From Nitrosomonadaceae bacterium (lineage in GTDB: Bacteria; Pseudomonadota; Gammaproteobacteria; Burkholderiales; Nitrosomonadaceae), in NCBI GenBank assembly GCA_002721545.1, contig PBKR01000032.1, positions 124,001-188,000 of the forward strand: 64,000 bases of DNA, written 5' to 3'. How positions within the stretch are numbered: the stretch's first letter is position 1; each line of letters opens with the position of its first letter. This document shows, one piece after another, positions 1 through 9,903 of the stretch. The notes beneath the pieces were generated by a model. It did not search any database. It saw only the letters and a list, made by a program, of their open reading frames with translations, and had not been told where the DNA came from. The position numbers and the translations under genes were made by a program.

Positions 1-2
1 AT

Positions 3-1133
3 CCAGAAATTTTTTCGCCAAATAATTTTGGGGTCGATTACGCAATTTGCCCTGAACAAATTATTACCGACTATATAGGAAGGCTAATCGAATTTCCAAA
101 TGCCCTACAAGTACTTGATTTTGCAAATGGTAAAGTGAGCTTAGTAGCTGTAAGAGCCTTCCATGGAGGCCCTTTGGTTGGCCGTGAACTATGCGAATTA
201 CGTCAACACGTACCTAATATTGATACCCGTGTTGCAGCAATATTTCGGAAAAATCGTCCCATTATTCCAGAAGGAAATACCATAATTGAAGCAGAAGATG
301 AAGTATTCTTTCTTGCCGCAGCAAATGATATTAGAAGTGTAATTAGTGAATTAAGGCGCATGGATAAACCGATTGAACGTGTAATGATTGCGGGAGGTGG
401 AAAAATTGGTATGCGTTTAGCAAAGGCCTTAGATAAGGCACAAGATAAAAATTACCAAGTAAAACTTATTGAATACGACAAACGAATAAGCCAAGGTCTA
501 GCGGCACAACTTCAAAATACCTTAGTCTTACACGGTGATGCAACAGATGAAACCTTATTAGAAAATGAGAATATATCAGAGATGGATATGTTTTGCGCAC
601 TTACTAACGATGATGAAAATAATATAATGGCAGCACTACTTGCCAAAAGTATGGGTGCTCACAAAGTACTTGCACTCATCAATCGTGGCGCATATGTAGA
701 TTTAGTGCATAGTGGGAATATTGATATCGCCATATCTCCTGCACAAGTGTCAATTGGCTCACTGCTTGCGCATGTCCGCCGTGGAGATGTGGCAGCTGTT
801 CATAGCCTCAGACGAGGTGCAGCAGAAGCCTTAGAGCTTGTTGCTCATGGTGATGCTAGCTCATCAAAGGTTGTCGGCCGCCCCATTGCTAAAATTAAAT
901 TGCCTAAGGGCGCAACTATTGGGGCTATCGTACGCGGGCTAGCAAAAACTGAATGTCGAGGATGGAATAATGAAGGGGATGATAATAAACCATATAATGA
1001 TAGCGCAAAAGTATTAATTGCCCATCATGACACAGTCATTCAAGCAGAAGATCATATTATTGTATTTGTAATCAATAAAAAACTTATTCGACAGGTTGAA
1101 AAAATATTTCAGGTTGGAGTCGGCTTCCTATAA
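3..1133 (+). CDS. trkA: Trk potassium uptake regulatory subunit TrkA (5' truncated by window edge)
   Basis: Peripheral NAD-binding subunit that gates the TrkH potassium channel at the cytoplasmic face. The frame is open to the left edge; a GTG at 135 is internal, because the codons before it encode normal TrkA sequence (VDYAICPEQIITDYIGRLIE). About 377 codons are present against roughly 458 in the family, so the first RCK domain lacks its start. The second RCK domain begins at the Rossmann glycine motif GGGKIGMRLAKALD (near 385-430) and is followed by a TrkA-C domain. It lies 12 bases before trkH, so the two are almost certainly cotranscribed. Confidence 0.95.
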   Translation, partial: PEIFSPNNFGVDYAICPEQIITDYIGRLIEFPNALQVLDFANGKVSLVAVRAFHGGPLVGRELCELRQHVPNIDTRVAAIFRKNRPIIPEGNTIIEAEDEVFFLAAANDIRSVISELRRMDKPIERVMIAGGGKIGMRLAKALDKAQDKNYQVKLIEYDKRISQGLAAQLQNTLVLHGDATDETLLENENISEMDMFCALTNDDENNIMAALLAKSMGAHKVLALINRGAYVDLVHSGNIDIAISPAQVSIGSLLAHVRRGDVAAVHSLRRGAAEALELVAHGDASSSKVVGRPIAKIKLPKGATIGAIVRGLAKTECRGWNNEGDDNKPYNDSAKVLIAHHDTVIQAEDHIIVFVINKKLIRQVEKIFQVGVGFL

Positions 1134-1145
1134 CAGGAATTATTA

Positions 1146-2603
1146 ATGAATCGACTTTTCCCAGTTATCAATGTACTCGGTATAGTGATCCTAATATTTG
1201 GATTTACTATGCTAATTCCTCTTGCGCTTTCTATTTGGTTCGATAACGTTTCTCAATTTGTTTATTATAAATCTGCCGCAATTACTATTGCCTCAGGTTT
1301 AATGATGTGGGCAGCAACACGTAACTATAAGCGTGAATTAAGGGTGAGAGATGGATTCTTATTAGTCGTATTAGTTTGGTCTGTATTGCCAGCTTTTGCT
1401 ACGCTACCCCTACTATTTCATCTTCCATTTCTAAGCTTTACTAAGGCCTATTTTGAAGCCACATCAGGACTAACGGCTAGTGGTGGAACTATTCTTACAG
1501 GGCTAGACTTACTTCCACCATCAATAAATTTTTGGCGTACTGAGATGGTCTGGATGGGAGGAATGGGTTTAATTGTACTGGCAGTAGCTATTCTGCCTTT
1601 ACTCGGAGTAGGTGGAAGGCAAATGTTCAAGGCAGAAACTCCTGGCCCAATGAAGGATACTAAACTGACCCCACGTATTGCAGAAACTGCTAAAGGATTA
1701 TGGCTAGTTTATACAGGGATAACCATAGCTTGCGCTATTGCATACAAACTAGCTGGGATGACTTGGCTAGATGCAGTAATGCATTCATTTACTACTATTG
1801 GTCTTGGTGGCTTTTCTTCTCATGATGCAAGCTTTGCGCACTGGGATTCACCTCAAATTGAGGGCGTTGCTATTCTATTCATGCTAATAGCTGGAATAAA
1901 TTTTGCCTCACATTTTCTAGCTTGGAGAGAAAAATCTCTATTGCCTTATCGGTATGACCCAGAAGCTAGTATATTTATTACTATAATTGTAATAAGCTGC
2001 ATAATGCTTACTTTGTATTTATGGAATGCGGGAGTTTACCCAGATCTACTAACATCTTTTCGCTACGCTAGTTTTAATACCATATCAGTTGCTACTACCA
2101 CTGGATATAGTAATGCTGATTACAATTTATGGCCTATATTTGCACCATTATGGATGCTAGCACTTTGTTGTTTCTGTTCATCATCTGGTTCTACCGGTGG
2201 CGGTATTAAAATGATCAGAGCGAAACTTTTGTTCAAGCAGGTTTTTCGTGAAATGATTGTAATCATGCACCCTCAGGCAGTTACACCTGTTAAACTCGGT
2301 GATAGCGTAATATCAAACCGAATTGTTTACGCAATTCTAGCATTTCTATCCATATACTTAGCTAGTATAGTCTCATTGACTCTAATCCTTGCTTCTAGTG
2401 GATTAGATTTTATAACATCTTTCTCTACAATAGTAGCGTGCATCAATAATCTAGGACCGGGACTTAATCAAGTTGGTCCTGCTAGTACTTTCGCTGGACT
2501 TACTGATTTCCAAACTTGGATATGTAGCTTTACTATGCTACTGGGAAGGTTGGAGCTCTTTACTTTGCTTGTTGTCTTCATTCCAGCATTTTGGAGGAAA
2601 TAA
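1146..2603 (+). CDS. trkH: Trk potassium uptake membrane subunit TrkH
   Basis: Integral inner-membrane K+ channel subunit of the Trk system, 485 residues, normal for TrkH/TrkG. The protein is hydrophobic throughout and has the four P-loop signatures of the SKT superfamily: SGLTASGGT, TTIGLGGFSSH, TTTGYSNADY, and the C-terminal INNLGPGLNQVGP. The gating loop SSSGSTGGGIKM is also present. It follows trkA by 12 bases and works with it. The start is the ATG directly after the trkA stop. Confidence 0.96.
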   Translation: MNRLFPVINVLGIVILIFGFTMLIPLALSIWFDNVSQFVYYKSAAITIASGLMMWAATRNYKRELRVRDGFLLVVLVWSVLPAFATLPLLFHLPFLSFTKAYFEATSGLTASGGTILTGLDLLPPSINFWRTEMVWMGGMGLIVLAVAILPLLGVGGRQMFKAETPGPMKDTKLTPRIAETAKGLWLVYTGITIACAIAYKLAGMTWLDAVMHSFTTIGLGGFSSHDASFAHWDSPQIEGVAILFMLIAGINFASHFLAWREKSLLPYRYDPEASIFITIIVISCIMLTLYLWNAGVYPDLLTSFRYASFNTISVATTTGYSNADYNLWPIFAPLWMLALCCFCSSSGSTGGGIKMIRAKLLFKQVFREMIVIMHPQAVTPVKLGDSVISNRIVYAILAFLSIYLASIVSLTLILASSGLDFITSFSTIVACINNLGPGLNQVGPASTFAGLTDFQTWICSFTMLLGRLELFTLLVVFIPAFWRK

Positions 2604-2820
2604 TTATAGAAAAATTATCAAGTCATAAATTATAAAATTCTTCTAATATCTTAGAATAATATTCATAAAATAGCTCCAAAATTTAAAGTTATTTTAAAGT
2701 ATCCAGTTCACTTATAATATTATGCAGGACAACCACATTTAATAAACACAAATGAAAGACTTATTGCTAATTTACAATATATAAAAACAATATCAATTCC
2801 TAATTAATCTAAATTTAAAT

Positions 2821-3975
2821 ATGAAACAAAACCCCATAATTATTATTGGAAGTGGACTTGCAGGATATACTGTCGCCCGTGAATTTCGTAAACTTGAAAG
2901 TGAAGTACCCATAATTATACTTTCTGCAGATCATGGCGGGTTCTATTCAAAACCAATGCTATCAAATGCTCTGGCCAAAAATAAAACTCCTGATACTCTT
3001 TTGAATTACAGTTCAGAACAAATGGCCAAACAAATGCAAGCGGTTATTCATCCTTTTAGTAATGTGATCGCTATAAACCCATCTGATAAAAATATAACTC
3101 TACAAAATAGAGAAAAAATAAATTATGACCAACTTGTTCTAGCCTTGGGGGCCAACCAAATTCGTCTTCCTCTTGAGGGAGATGGAACTGATGAAATACT
3201 CTCAATAAACAATTTAGATGACTATTGTTACTTCTGGAATATGATAAAAAAGAAAAAAGATATAGCAATTATTGGCGCTGGGCTAATTGGCTGTGAATTT
3301 GCTAACGATCTTGCTGTTGCGGGATATAATGTTAACGTAGTTGATATTAGTGAACACCCTCTAGGAAAGCTATTACCAAATGCGGGTGGTATTTTTCTAC
3401 AGAAAAAATTAGAGGCTATTGGTGTATCCTTCCATTTCCGCTCCATCACTAAGAGAGTCCAAAAAATAGGAAAAAAATTACAGCTAACGTTTTCTAATGG
3501 GAAAATACTACAAACAGATATTTTATTAACAGCAACAGGGCTCATTCCAAATATTTCTCTTGCAAAAGAAGCAGGCATAAAAGTAAACCACGGCATTGTT
3601 GTAAACCAGCTACTACAGACCAATTACAGCAATATTTATGCTTTAGGCGATTGCGCTGAAATTAATAGCAGAATATTACCGTTCGTTATGCCGATCATGC
3701 ATGCGGCACGAGCCTTAGCAGCAACTCTATCTAAAAACCCAACCCCAGTACAATACCCTGCTATGCCAGTTCTTGTAAAAACTCCCGCATGCCCAACCGT
3801 AGTTTCACCGCCAAATCCAGATATAAATGGAAAATGGACAGTGCAAGAAACAACTGATAGCGTAAAAGCACTATTCCATGATTCAGAAAATAACCTTCTT
3901 GGTTACGCATTACTAGGCACAGTAATCAATGAAAAAAATATTCTAACTAAGGCTCTACCCCCCATAATAAAATAA
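2821..3975 (+). CDS. FAD/NAD(P)-dependent oxidoreductase, rubredoxin reductase-like
   Basis: Two-dinucleotide-fold flavoprotein of the pyridine nucleotide-disulfide oxidoreductase family, 384 residues. Visible motifs are the N-terminal FAD site GSGLAGYTVAREF, the NAD(P) site IGAGLIGCEFANDLAVAGY near residues 150-170, and the second FAD contact NIYALGDCAE near 275. Length and the absence of a redox CxxxxC pair fit rubredoxin-NAD reductases (RubB/AlkT type) better than thiol reductases. A rubredoxin gene lies at 22440, but the two are not linked. The gene stands alone, with 217 bases of AT-rich sequence before it. Family assignment is strong; the electron acceptor is inferred. Confidence 0.8.
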   Translation: MKQNPIIIIGSGLAGYTVAREFRKLESEVPIIILSADHGGFYSKPMLSNALAKNKTPDTLLNYSSEQMAKQMQAVIHPFSNVIAINPSDKNITLQNREKINYDQLVLALGANQIRLPLEGDGTDEILSINNLDDYCYFWNMIKKKKDIAIIGAGLIGCEFANDLAVAGYNVNVVDISEHPLGKLLPNAGGIFLQKKLEAIGVSFHFRSITKRVQKIGKKLQLTFSNGKILQTDILLTATGLIPNISLAKEAGIKVNHGIVVNQLLQTNYSNIYALGDCAEINSRILPFVMPIMHAARALAATLSKNPTPVQYPAMPVLVKTPACPTVVSPPNPDINGKWTVQETTDSVKALFHDSENNLLGYALLGTVINEKNILTKALPPIIK

Positions 3976-4384
3976 CATTTATTATTCAGGATTTATATTT
4001 AAATTTTTAATATAAAAATTGAGAAATACAAATTTTCTGATTATGCCTTTTATTATATAGAAAATAATGAAACTAATTTAAGATATTTTATTGATTAAAA
4101 TTTTTTTATTATTGTTGTTTATATGTATAAATATACTAAATTAGATGTTTAACACAGAAAATAGCAACTTTAGTAATAGAGCCTTTTTATATATTCATAA
4201 AAGTATAAATACTTACTCTTAACGCTCATATAACTTGTCTCTTGATAAGCATTATGATATCTAGTAGTATAATTTTTATAGAAAATATTAATTTTAGAGT
4301 AATCATTTCTTAATTTAAGCAACATAATTTCTTTGCTTTCTACTATAAAATAAAGATGGAAATATTTTAAATAAAGGAACCAAA
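3976..4384. other. Intergenic spacer, very AT-rich
   Basis: About 410 bases without a convincing gene. A minus-strand open frame across it is low-complexity (rich in Y, K, F, I) and runs into the start of the next gene, so I do not accept it. Only the last bases look functional: a TATAAA-like -10 around 4344-4350 and a Shine-Dalgarno AAAGGAA at 4373-4379, just before the ATG at 4385. Confidence 0.6.
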
Positions 4385-5524
4385 ATGAAAAATGATTTTC
4401 GGACAATTATTTTATCCGTAGCGGCCATGTTATTGGTAGGTTGTGCAACAACTCAGCCTACCAGTAGTAACTTTAATGCAAAGCAACTAAGTACTGCTAA
4501 TTATGCTAAAAAGGCTGATACTTTTGTGATTATTCATGATGGCTCATCATCAATGGCCGGCAACTACATAGGTCGTCCTAAAATTGATATTTCTAGAGAA
4601 ATACTGTCAAATATGAACCAGACAATTCCACAGTTAGATTTTAACGCAGGCCTAGTAAGTTTTGGTAGCGGAGTGAATGTACATTTCGGATTAACAGACC
4701 ATAATCGTGATGGACTTAGTAAGGTAATTGAGGGCCTTACAAGTGCAAGTGGGCCATCTCCTATGGATGAGGGAATCAGAACCACTAGCAACAAATTTCT
4801 TCGGGGGCTGGGGCTTGGAAAAATATCAATGTTCATTATAAGTGATGGTATATCAGATGTAAGTAACTCAGGGGGACCTAACGAAAGAAGGGCTGCCATT
4901 ACAGCTGCAAAAAAAATTAAGGATCAACTAGGTAATCGAGTATGTATTTACCCAATACAAATCGGCAATGAGCCTGGTGGAAAGGAATTTATGAGTGAAC
5001 TTGCAAAAGTTGGAGGATGCGGCTTTTTAACTAATCATAAACATATTAGTTCACCTGATTCAATGGCAAGCTTTGTAATCATGACGCTTCTCGGACCTAT
5101 AGAAACTCCAGCTCCAGCTCCAGTTCTAACGCCTAAGACTTCTCCTAAGAAAATTACTTTTTCAGCTGATGCATTATTTGATTTTGATGGGTTTATACTA
5201 AGAAAAGAAGGAAAAGAATCTTTAGATAATTTAATGACAAAGATAGATAAATTAAAATATGACATGATTATTGCTATCGGCTATACAGATCGTATTGGTA
5301 GTGAAAATTATAATAAAAAACTTTCTATGAAGCGCGCAGAAGTCGTAAGAGATTACCTAGTATCATCTCATGATATTGATCCTAATAATATTTTTATAGA
5401 TGGCAAGGGCGAAGCTAATCCTATTACTGGGGATAAATGTACAGGTAAAGGAAAAAGTCTAAAAGACTGCCTTCAACCTGACCGCCGTGTTGAAATTGAG
5501 ATTGCCGGTATACGTAAAGAATAA
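4385..5524 (+). CDS. Lipoprotein with VWA domain and C-terminal OmpA-like peptidoglycan-binding domain
   Basis: 379 residues. The N-terminus is a lipoprotein signal ending MLLVGC with the acylated Cys at 20. Residues about 45-235 form a von Willebrand A domain whose metal-ion site D52-G-S54-S-S56 (DxSxS) is intact. A short Ala-Pro linker (PAPAPVLTPK) leads to an OmpA-family domain from about 255, with IGYTDRIGSENYNKKLS near 295-310 and the following arginine-bearing helix. The likely placement is outer-membrane-anchored, facing the periplasm, binding peptidoglycan at one end and a metal-dependent protein partner at the other. It is monocistronic and convergent with secA. The function is not known from sequence. 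Confidence 0.8.
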   Translation: MKNDFRTIILSVAAMLLVGCATTQPTSSNFNAKQLSTANYAKKADTFVIIHDGSSSMAGNYIGRPKIDISREILSNMNQTIPQLDFNAGLVSFGSGVNVHFGLTDHNRDGLSKVIEGLTSASGPSPMDEGIRTTSNKFLRGLGLGKISMFIISDGISDVSNSGGPNERRAAITAAKKIKDQLGNRVCIYPIQIGNEPGGKEFMSELAKVGGCGFLTNHKHISSPDSMASFVIMTLLGPIETPAPAPVLTPKTSPKKITFSADALFDFDGFILRKEGKESLDNLMTKIDKLKYDMIIAIGYTDRIGSENYNKKLSMKRAEVVRDYLVSSHDIDPNNIFIDGKGEANPITGDKCTGKGKSLKDCLQPDRRVEIEIAGIRKE

Positions 5525-5575
5525 TAGATAAATTAAAATTGTATTATCTGAAACTGATATAGGAAACTCAAAAAA

Positions 5576-8305
5576 TTAACTAAGTTTCCCATGGCAGTGT
5601 TTATATTTCTTACCAGACCCACATGGACATGGGTTGTTACGGCCAATCTTCTCACCTTGACGAACAAATGGTTGGTGCGTTTCCTTTTTGTTCTGAGTAT
5701 TTACTTCACTCTCATCTAGTGTGTTTTCATAAGACGCGTGCTGATATTTCATATTTGTAGGCGAATGTGACATGTCAGAAGCTGCCTCCACTTGCTTTTC
5801 ATCCCGAATTTGTACCATCATAAGCGTCTTAGTGACCTCTAATCTAATTTCTTCCATCATAGCTTGGAATAAATTATAAGCTTCACGCTTATATTCCTGC
5901 TTTGGATTTTTCTGTGCATAACCCCTAAGGTGGATTCCCTGGCGTAAATGATCTAGGGCTGCTAAATGCTCACGCCAATAAGTATCTAGCGTTTGTAACA
6001 TAACAGCTCGTTCATATTGACGCATAACATCTTCACCTACTATGTCCACTTTATTCTGGTATTGATTACTAGCTTCCTCTGAAACTCGTTGACTAAGATT
6101 TTCTTCATTCAATTCAGAATCTGTATCTAACCATTCTTGAATTGGAAGTTGTAATTGATATTCAGAGGCAAGGATCTTTTCTAATCCTAGAACATCCCAT
6201 TGCTCCTCAGCACTCTCAAGCGGCATATGGAAACTAACAAGACTATCCAACACTTCTCTACGTATTTCTTCAATAAATTCATAACAATTGTGTGATTCTA
6301 ATAACTCATTACGTAATTGATAAAGAACCTTACGCTGATCATTAGCCACATCATCATATTCTAACAACTGCTTTCGAATATCAAAATTCCGAGCCTCTAC
6401 TTTACGCTGGGCATTTTCAATTGCCCTAGTAACCCATGGATGCTCAATAGCCTCACCCACTGGCATCTTAAGACGCTCCATAATTTTTGCTACACGATCA
6501 GATGCAAAGATTCGTAAAAGTGAATCCTCTAGCGAAAGATAAAAACGACTTGACCCAGGATCACCCTGGCGCCCTGATCTACCACGTAATTGATTATCAA
6601 CCCGCCGAGACTCATGTCTTTCTGTTCCAATAATATGTAGTCCACCTAATTTCAAAACCTCATCATGACGAACTTGCCACTCTTCACGGATTTTTATAAT
6701 ACGATCTGTCTTGATATCTTCACTAATTTTTTCATCTGTATTGATTTTCTCAATTTCAGGCTCAGGATTTCCACCTAATACAATATCAGTACCACGTCCC
6801 GCCATATTAGTTGCAATAGTTATCATTTTGGGTCGCCCAGCTTGGGTAATAATATTTGCTTCATTTGCATGCTGTTTAGCATTTAATAATTGGTGAGGTA
6901 ATTTATTCTTTTCTAATAACCTAGACAGCAGCTCATTATTTTCAATTGAAGTAGTTCCTATTAAAACAGGCTGACCGCACTGGTAGCATTCTTTAGCAGC
7001 CTCAATAATAGCGTTATTCTTTTCTTCCAAGGTACGAAAAACCTGATCCATATTGTCATCACGAATCATTGGCCGATCAGTTGGAATAATTACAGTCTCC
7101 AATCCATAAATCTGCTGAAACTCATAAGCTTCAGTGTCTGCTGTACCTGTCATACCAGACAATTTATTATACATACGAAAATAATTCTGAAACGTAATTG
7201 AGGCAAGGGTCTGATTCTCCTTCTGAATCTTAACATTTTCCTTAGCTTCTACTGCCTGATGTAGTCCTTCTGACCAACGCCTACCAGACATCAATCGCCC
7301 AGTAAATTCATCTACTATTACTATTTCCCCATTCTGTACTACATAATGCTGATCCAGATGAAATAATGCATGAGCACGTAATCCTGCATATAGATGATGT
7401 ATAAGATTAATATTAGCAGGATCATACAGACTAGCTCCTGATTCTAATAACCCATCCTGAACAAGAATTTTCTCTGCATTTTCAAAGCCTGCCTCACTTA
7501 GTAACACTTGCTGAGCTTTCTCATCTACACTAAAGTCTCCCGGGGCGCCTTCTTTCTCCTGACGAATTAATTTCGGTATAAGCTTATTCATTCGCAAATA
7601 AACATCGGTACTACCTTCTGCTTGACCTGAAATAATCAGTGGAGTACGTGCCTCATCAATAAGAATAGAATCTACTTCATCAATAACTGCATAGTTAAGC
7701 GTACGCTGCACCCTCTCAGCAGGATCATTAACCATATTGTCACGTAGATAATCAAAACCAAATTCATTATTTGTACCATATGTAATGTCTGCAGCATAAG
7801 CCGCCTGCCTTTGTTCATGCTCCATACTAGAAACAATCACCCCTACACTAAGCCCAAGAAATTCATGTATTTTTCCCATCCACTCAGAATCACGCTCAGC
7901 AAGATAATCATTTACAGTAATCAAATGAAATCCTTTACCATCTAAAGCATTAAGGTATGAGGGCAAAGTTGCCATTAAAGTCTTTCCTTCACCTGTACGC
8001 ATCTCTGCAATCTTCCCACTATGAAGCACCATACCGCCTATCAACTGAACATTAAAATGGCGCATCCCCAAAACACGATTGCTAGCTTCACGCACTACTG
8101 CAAAGGCTTCAGGCAATAACATTTCAAGCGTAGACCCATCCTTTATACGCTGCCTAAATTCATCTGTCTTTGCACGTAATTCTGCATCAGTAAGATGTGA
8201 AATTGTATCCTCCAGATTGTTAATTACACCGACAGTCTGGAAATATTGCTTGAGTAACCTATCATTACGGCTACCAAATATTTTCTTAAAAACAGTATTA
8301 AACAT
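5576..8305 (-). CDS. secA: Preprotein translocase ATPase SecA
   Basis: Motor ATPase that drives Sec-dependent export through SecYEG, 909 residues, normal length. Motifs seen: Walker [10 protein letters not shown] near residue 105, Walker B/DEAD-like [17 protein letters not shown] near 210, helicase motif [19 protein letters not shown] near 600, and the C-terminal zinc/SecB-binding tail [16 protein letters not shown] with its Cys3-His metal ligands. ATG start at 8305. Upstream on the same strand lies a decayed gene and its terminator, so secA has its own promoter somewhere in 8306-8340 or beyond. Confidence 0.98.
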   Translation of the reverse strand: MFNTVFKKIFGSRNDRLLKQYFQTVGVINNLEDTISHLTDAELRAKTDEFRQRIKDGSTLEMLLPEAFAVVREASNRVLGMRHFNVQLIGGMVLHSGKIAEMRTGEGKTLMATLPSYLNALDGKGFHLITVNDYLAERDSEWMGKIHEFLGLSVGVIVSSMEHEQRQAAYAADITYGTNNEFGFDYLRDNMVNDPAERVQRTLNYAVIDEVDSILIDEARTPLIISGQAEGSTDVYLRMNKLIPKLIRQEKEGAPGDFSVDEKAQQVLLSEAGFENAEKILVQDGLLESGASLYDPANINLIHHLYAGLRAHALFHLDQHYVVQNGEIVIVDEFTGRLMSGRRWSEGLHQAVEAKENVKIQKENQTLASITFQNYFRMYNKLSGMTGTADTEAYEFQQIYGLETVIIPTDRPMIRDDNMDQVFRTLEEKNNAIIEAAKECYQCGQPVLIGTTSIENNELLSRLLEKNKLPHQLLNAKQHANEANIITQAGRPKMITIATNMAGRGTDIVLGGNPEPEIEKINTDEKISEDIKTDRIIKIREEWQVRHDEVLKLGGLHIIGTERHESRRVDNQLRGRSGRQGDPGSSRFYLSLEDSLLRIFASDRVAKIMERLKMPVGEAIEHPWVTRAIENAQRKVEARNFDIRKQLLEYDDVANDQRKVLYQLRNELLESHNCYEFIEEIRREVLDSLVSFHMPLESAEEQWDVLGLEKILASEYQLQLPIQEWLDTDSELNEENLSQRVSEEASNQYQNKVDIVGEDVMRQYERAVMLQTLDTYWREHLAALDHLRQGIHLRGYAQKNPKQEYKREAYNLFQAMMEEIRLEVTKTLMMVQIRDEKQVEAASDMSHSPTNMKYQHASYENTLDESEVNTQNKKETHQPFVRQGEKIGRNNPCPCGSGKKYKHCHGKLS

Positions 8306-8340
8306 GGGGTATAAATTCTTCTACTAAATATGTCATTATC

Positions 8341-8374
8341 AAAAAATAAGGGGTGAGACTTTCAGTCTCACCCC
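8341..8374 (-). terminator. Strong rho-independent terminator upstream of secA
   Basis: A perfect 11-bp stem GGGGTGAGACT with a 3-base loop (8350-8374). Read on the minus strand it is followed by TTATTTTTT (8341-8349), the layout of an intrinsic terminator. It lies 53 bases downstream of the stop of the M23-like remnant at 8427-8573 and appears to be that gene's surviving terminator. Confidence 0.8.
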
Positions 8375-8426
8375 GCCACTACTAGTTCATAGCTCATGGC
8401 CTAAATTCAAATTTAATTAAATCTCT

Positions 8427-8573
8427 TTAAATCTGAGATAGATTCAACGCTTTACCTTTATACCTAATTTTAAAATATAAATATGATCCCGTGTAACGAC
8501 TTATATGCCCAACTCCTACTGTTTTTTCAATACCTACCAACTTTCCAACTTTAACTAAGTATTTAAAATGCAT
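8427..8573 (-). pseudogene. C-terminal remnant of an M23 (NlpD/EnvC-like) peptidase gene
   Basis: A 48-codon frame (ATG 8573, stop 8427) ends LVKVGKLVGIEKTVGVG...GSYLYFKIRYKGKALNLSQI. From memory this matches the last beta-strands of LysM/M23 proteins, where 'LVKVGQxVxxGxxIA' is followed by 'LHFEIRYKGKxVNPxxYL'. The catalytic His/Asp part is absent and an in-frame stop lies just upstream of the residues before the ATG. M23 peptidase genes next to secA are common in betaproteobacteria. I read it as an eroded gene, not an active small protein. Confidence 0.6.
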
Positions 8574-8841
8574 GGGGCTAACAGACGACAATTTTATCTA
8601 TATATATTAAAAACTATATTACCATATTAAGATAAGCAATCAGAGTAAACCTCTTATACTTATAACTTAAACTTCAATAGGCTACCTCGTTACCATAAAA
8701 AACAAGAATATTTATCTTTTCCCAATAGTTGGGAGCTAAAATAATATTCATATACACTCCCAACTCTCGTACAATATATTATAATTTTTTCTTATTATAA
8801 TGATAATGTTATAAGCATTAAAAATCATATCACTGACTATT
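8574..8841. other. Intergenic spacer before the DciA-like gene
   Basis: The rest of the 536-base secA-DciA gap (8306-8841) after the terminator and M23 remnant are set aside. It is AT-rich and shows no open frame. An imperfect inverted repeat (GTTGGGAG near 8728 and CTCCCAAC near 8757) with a 21-base loop is the only structure I notice; it has no T-tract. Confidence 0.5.
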
Positions 8842-9300
8842 ATGACAATATATAAAATTAATTTCTTTTTTAACACACTTAAAAATACTTCTGCTCATCA
8901 ACAACTTTTTACGCGTATTGATAGAATTTCTGAAATGCAAGAGACCTTCATGAAGGTTATTCCACTCGAGCTTGCGGAGTTTTGCTCTCTAGGAAAATTT
9001 ACAAATGGCAAACTAACTATAATAGTAGGAACCGGAGCAATTGCAGCAAAACTTAAACAGACCCTACCATCTTTAATATCAAAATTTCATAAATTAGGTT
9101 TTATGGAGGTTACGTCTATACAAATTACTGTACAAGCAGATTACTATACTTGCCATGCAGCTAACTTTTCTTATGAGAAGCCAGAAATTAGCCAAATTGG
9201 TACAGAAAGCCTACATAAATTTGCTAACAATTTATCTACTTCACCACTCAAAAAAGCAATTACATCAATATTAGAAAATCAAACCAATAAAAAGACCTAA
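8842..9300 (+). CDS. DUF721/DciA-like protein
   Basis: 152 residues. The first 100 residues have the DUF721 pattern: an N-terminal helix, a central 'GKLTIIVGTGAIAAKLKQ' strand-helix, then a hydrophobic LGFMEVTSIQITV strand. DUF721 proteins next to secA are widespread in beta- and gammaproteobacteria, and several are DciA, the loader/operator of the replicative helicase DnaB where DnaC is lacking. The C-terminal 50 residues are low in conserved features. Family call from pattern and position; the DciA role is inferred. It is divergent from secA. Confidence 0.65.
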   Translation: MTIYKINFFFNTLKNTSAHQQLFTRIDRISEMQETFMKVIPLELAEFCSLGKFTNGKLTIIVGTGAIAAKLKQTLPSLISKFHKLGFMEVTSIQITVQADYYTCHAANFSYEKPEISQIGTESLHKFANNLSTSPLKKAITSILENQTNKKT

Positions 9301-9350
9301 GCGAAAGTAATAAACCCTCATACTTTAATTTTTACCTTTACTTAGGTCTT
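9292..9350 (+). terminator. Possible terminator hairpin at the end of the DciA-like gene
   Basis: Inverted repeat AAGACCTAAG (9292-9301, overlapping the stop codon) and CTTAGGTCTT (9341-9350), extended by partial pairing of the AAAG/CTTT flanks. The loop is long and only AATT follows, so it is a weak intrinsic terminator at best. Confidence 0.4.
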
Positions 9351-9648
9351 AATTAAATGAATTCAAATTCAAATTTCATACCCTAAAAATAGTAAAATAA
9401 TTTTTTTAATAACCATTAAATAATTATCATTTATTTTCATCAAGACTTATATCTAAACCAAAGCTACTTACAATATAAAATATTTACAATAAAAAAGATA
9501 ACTAACTGCAGTGCATCCTAGTATTCCAATGAATTTTGCACTGTGCTAAAATATATATTCTCAAATAGGCAAACACCTCCTCCGGTTAGCTATAAAAAAT
9601 AAATACTTACAAAATTATGATGTATGTACATCACAATTCCCTGCAAGG
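9301..9648. other. Intergenic spacer upstream of tRNA-Phe
   Basis: AT-rich, no open frame. It contains the hairpin arm above and a 7-bp inverted repeat CAGTGCA (9509-9515) / TGCACTG (9538-9544). The second arm overlaps a plausible -35 TTGCAC at 9537, with a TATTCT -10 about 16 bases on. That is a candidate promoter region for the tRNA-Phe transcript, about 85 bases upstream of the mature 5' end. Confidence 0.35.
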
Positions 9649-9724
<76 letters not shown>

Positions 9725-9903
9725 TTTAAAATAGGCATAATTACTTACATTTAAGACAGATAATTAAATGTTAAATTAATGCCCATCTATGCATACCTGA
9801 ATTTTAAATTTGCAAATCTTTTCACTTTGATAGTATTCAAGCTATTGAAATACTATAATTAGAAGTTTTCCATATTCTTTACCAGTTATTTACATTATTA
9901 ACT

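Noticed and set aside
4170..4406. 78-codon minus-strand frame
   Set aside because: Low-complexity AT-driven sequence that overlaps the start and ribosome site of the lipoprotein gene.
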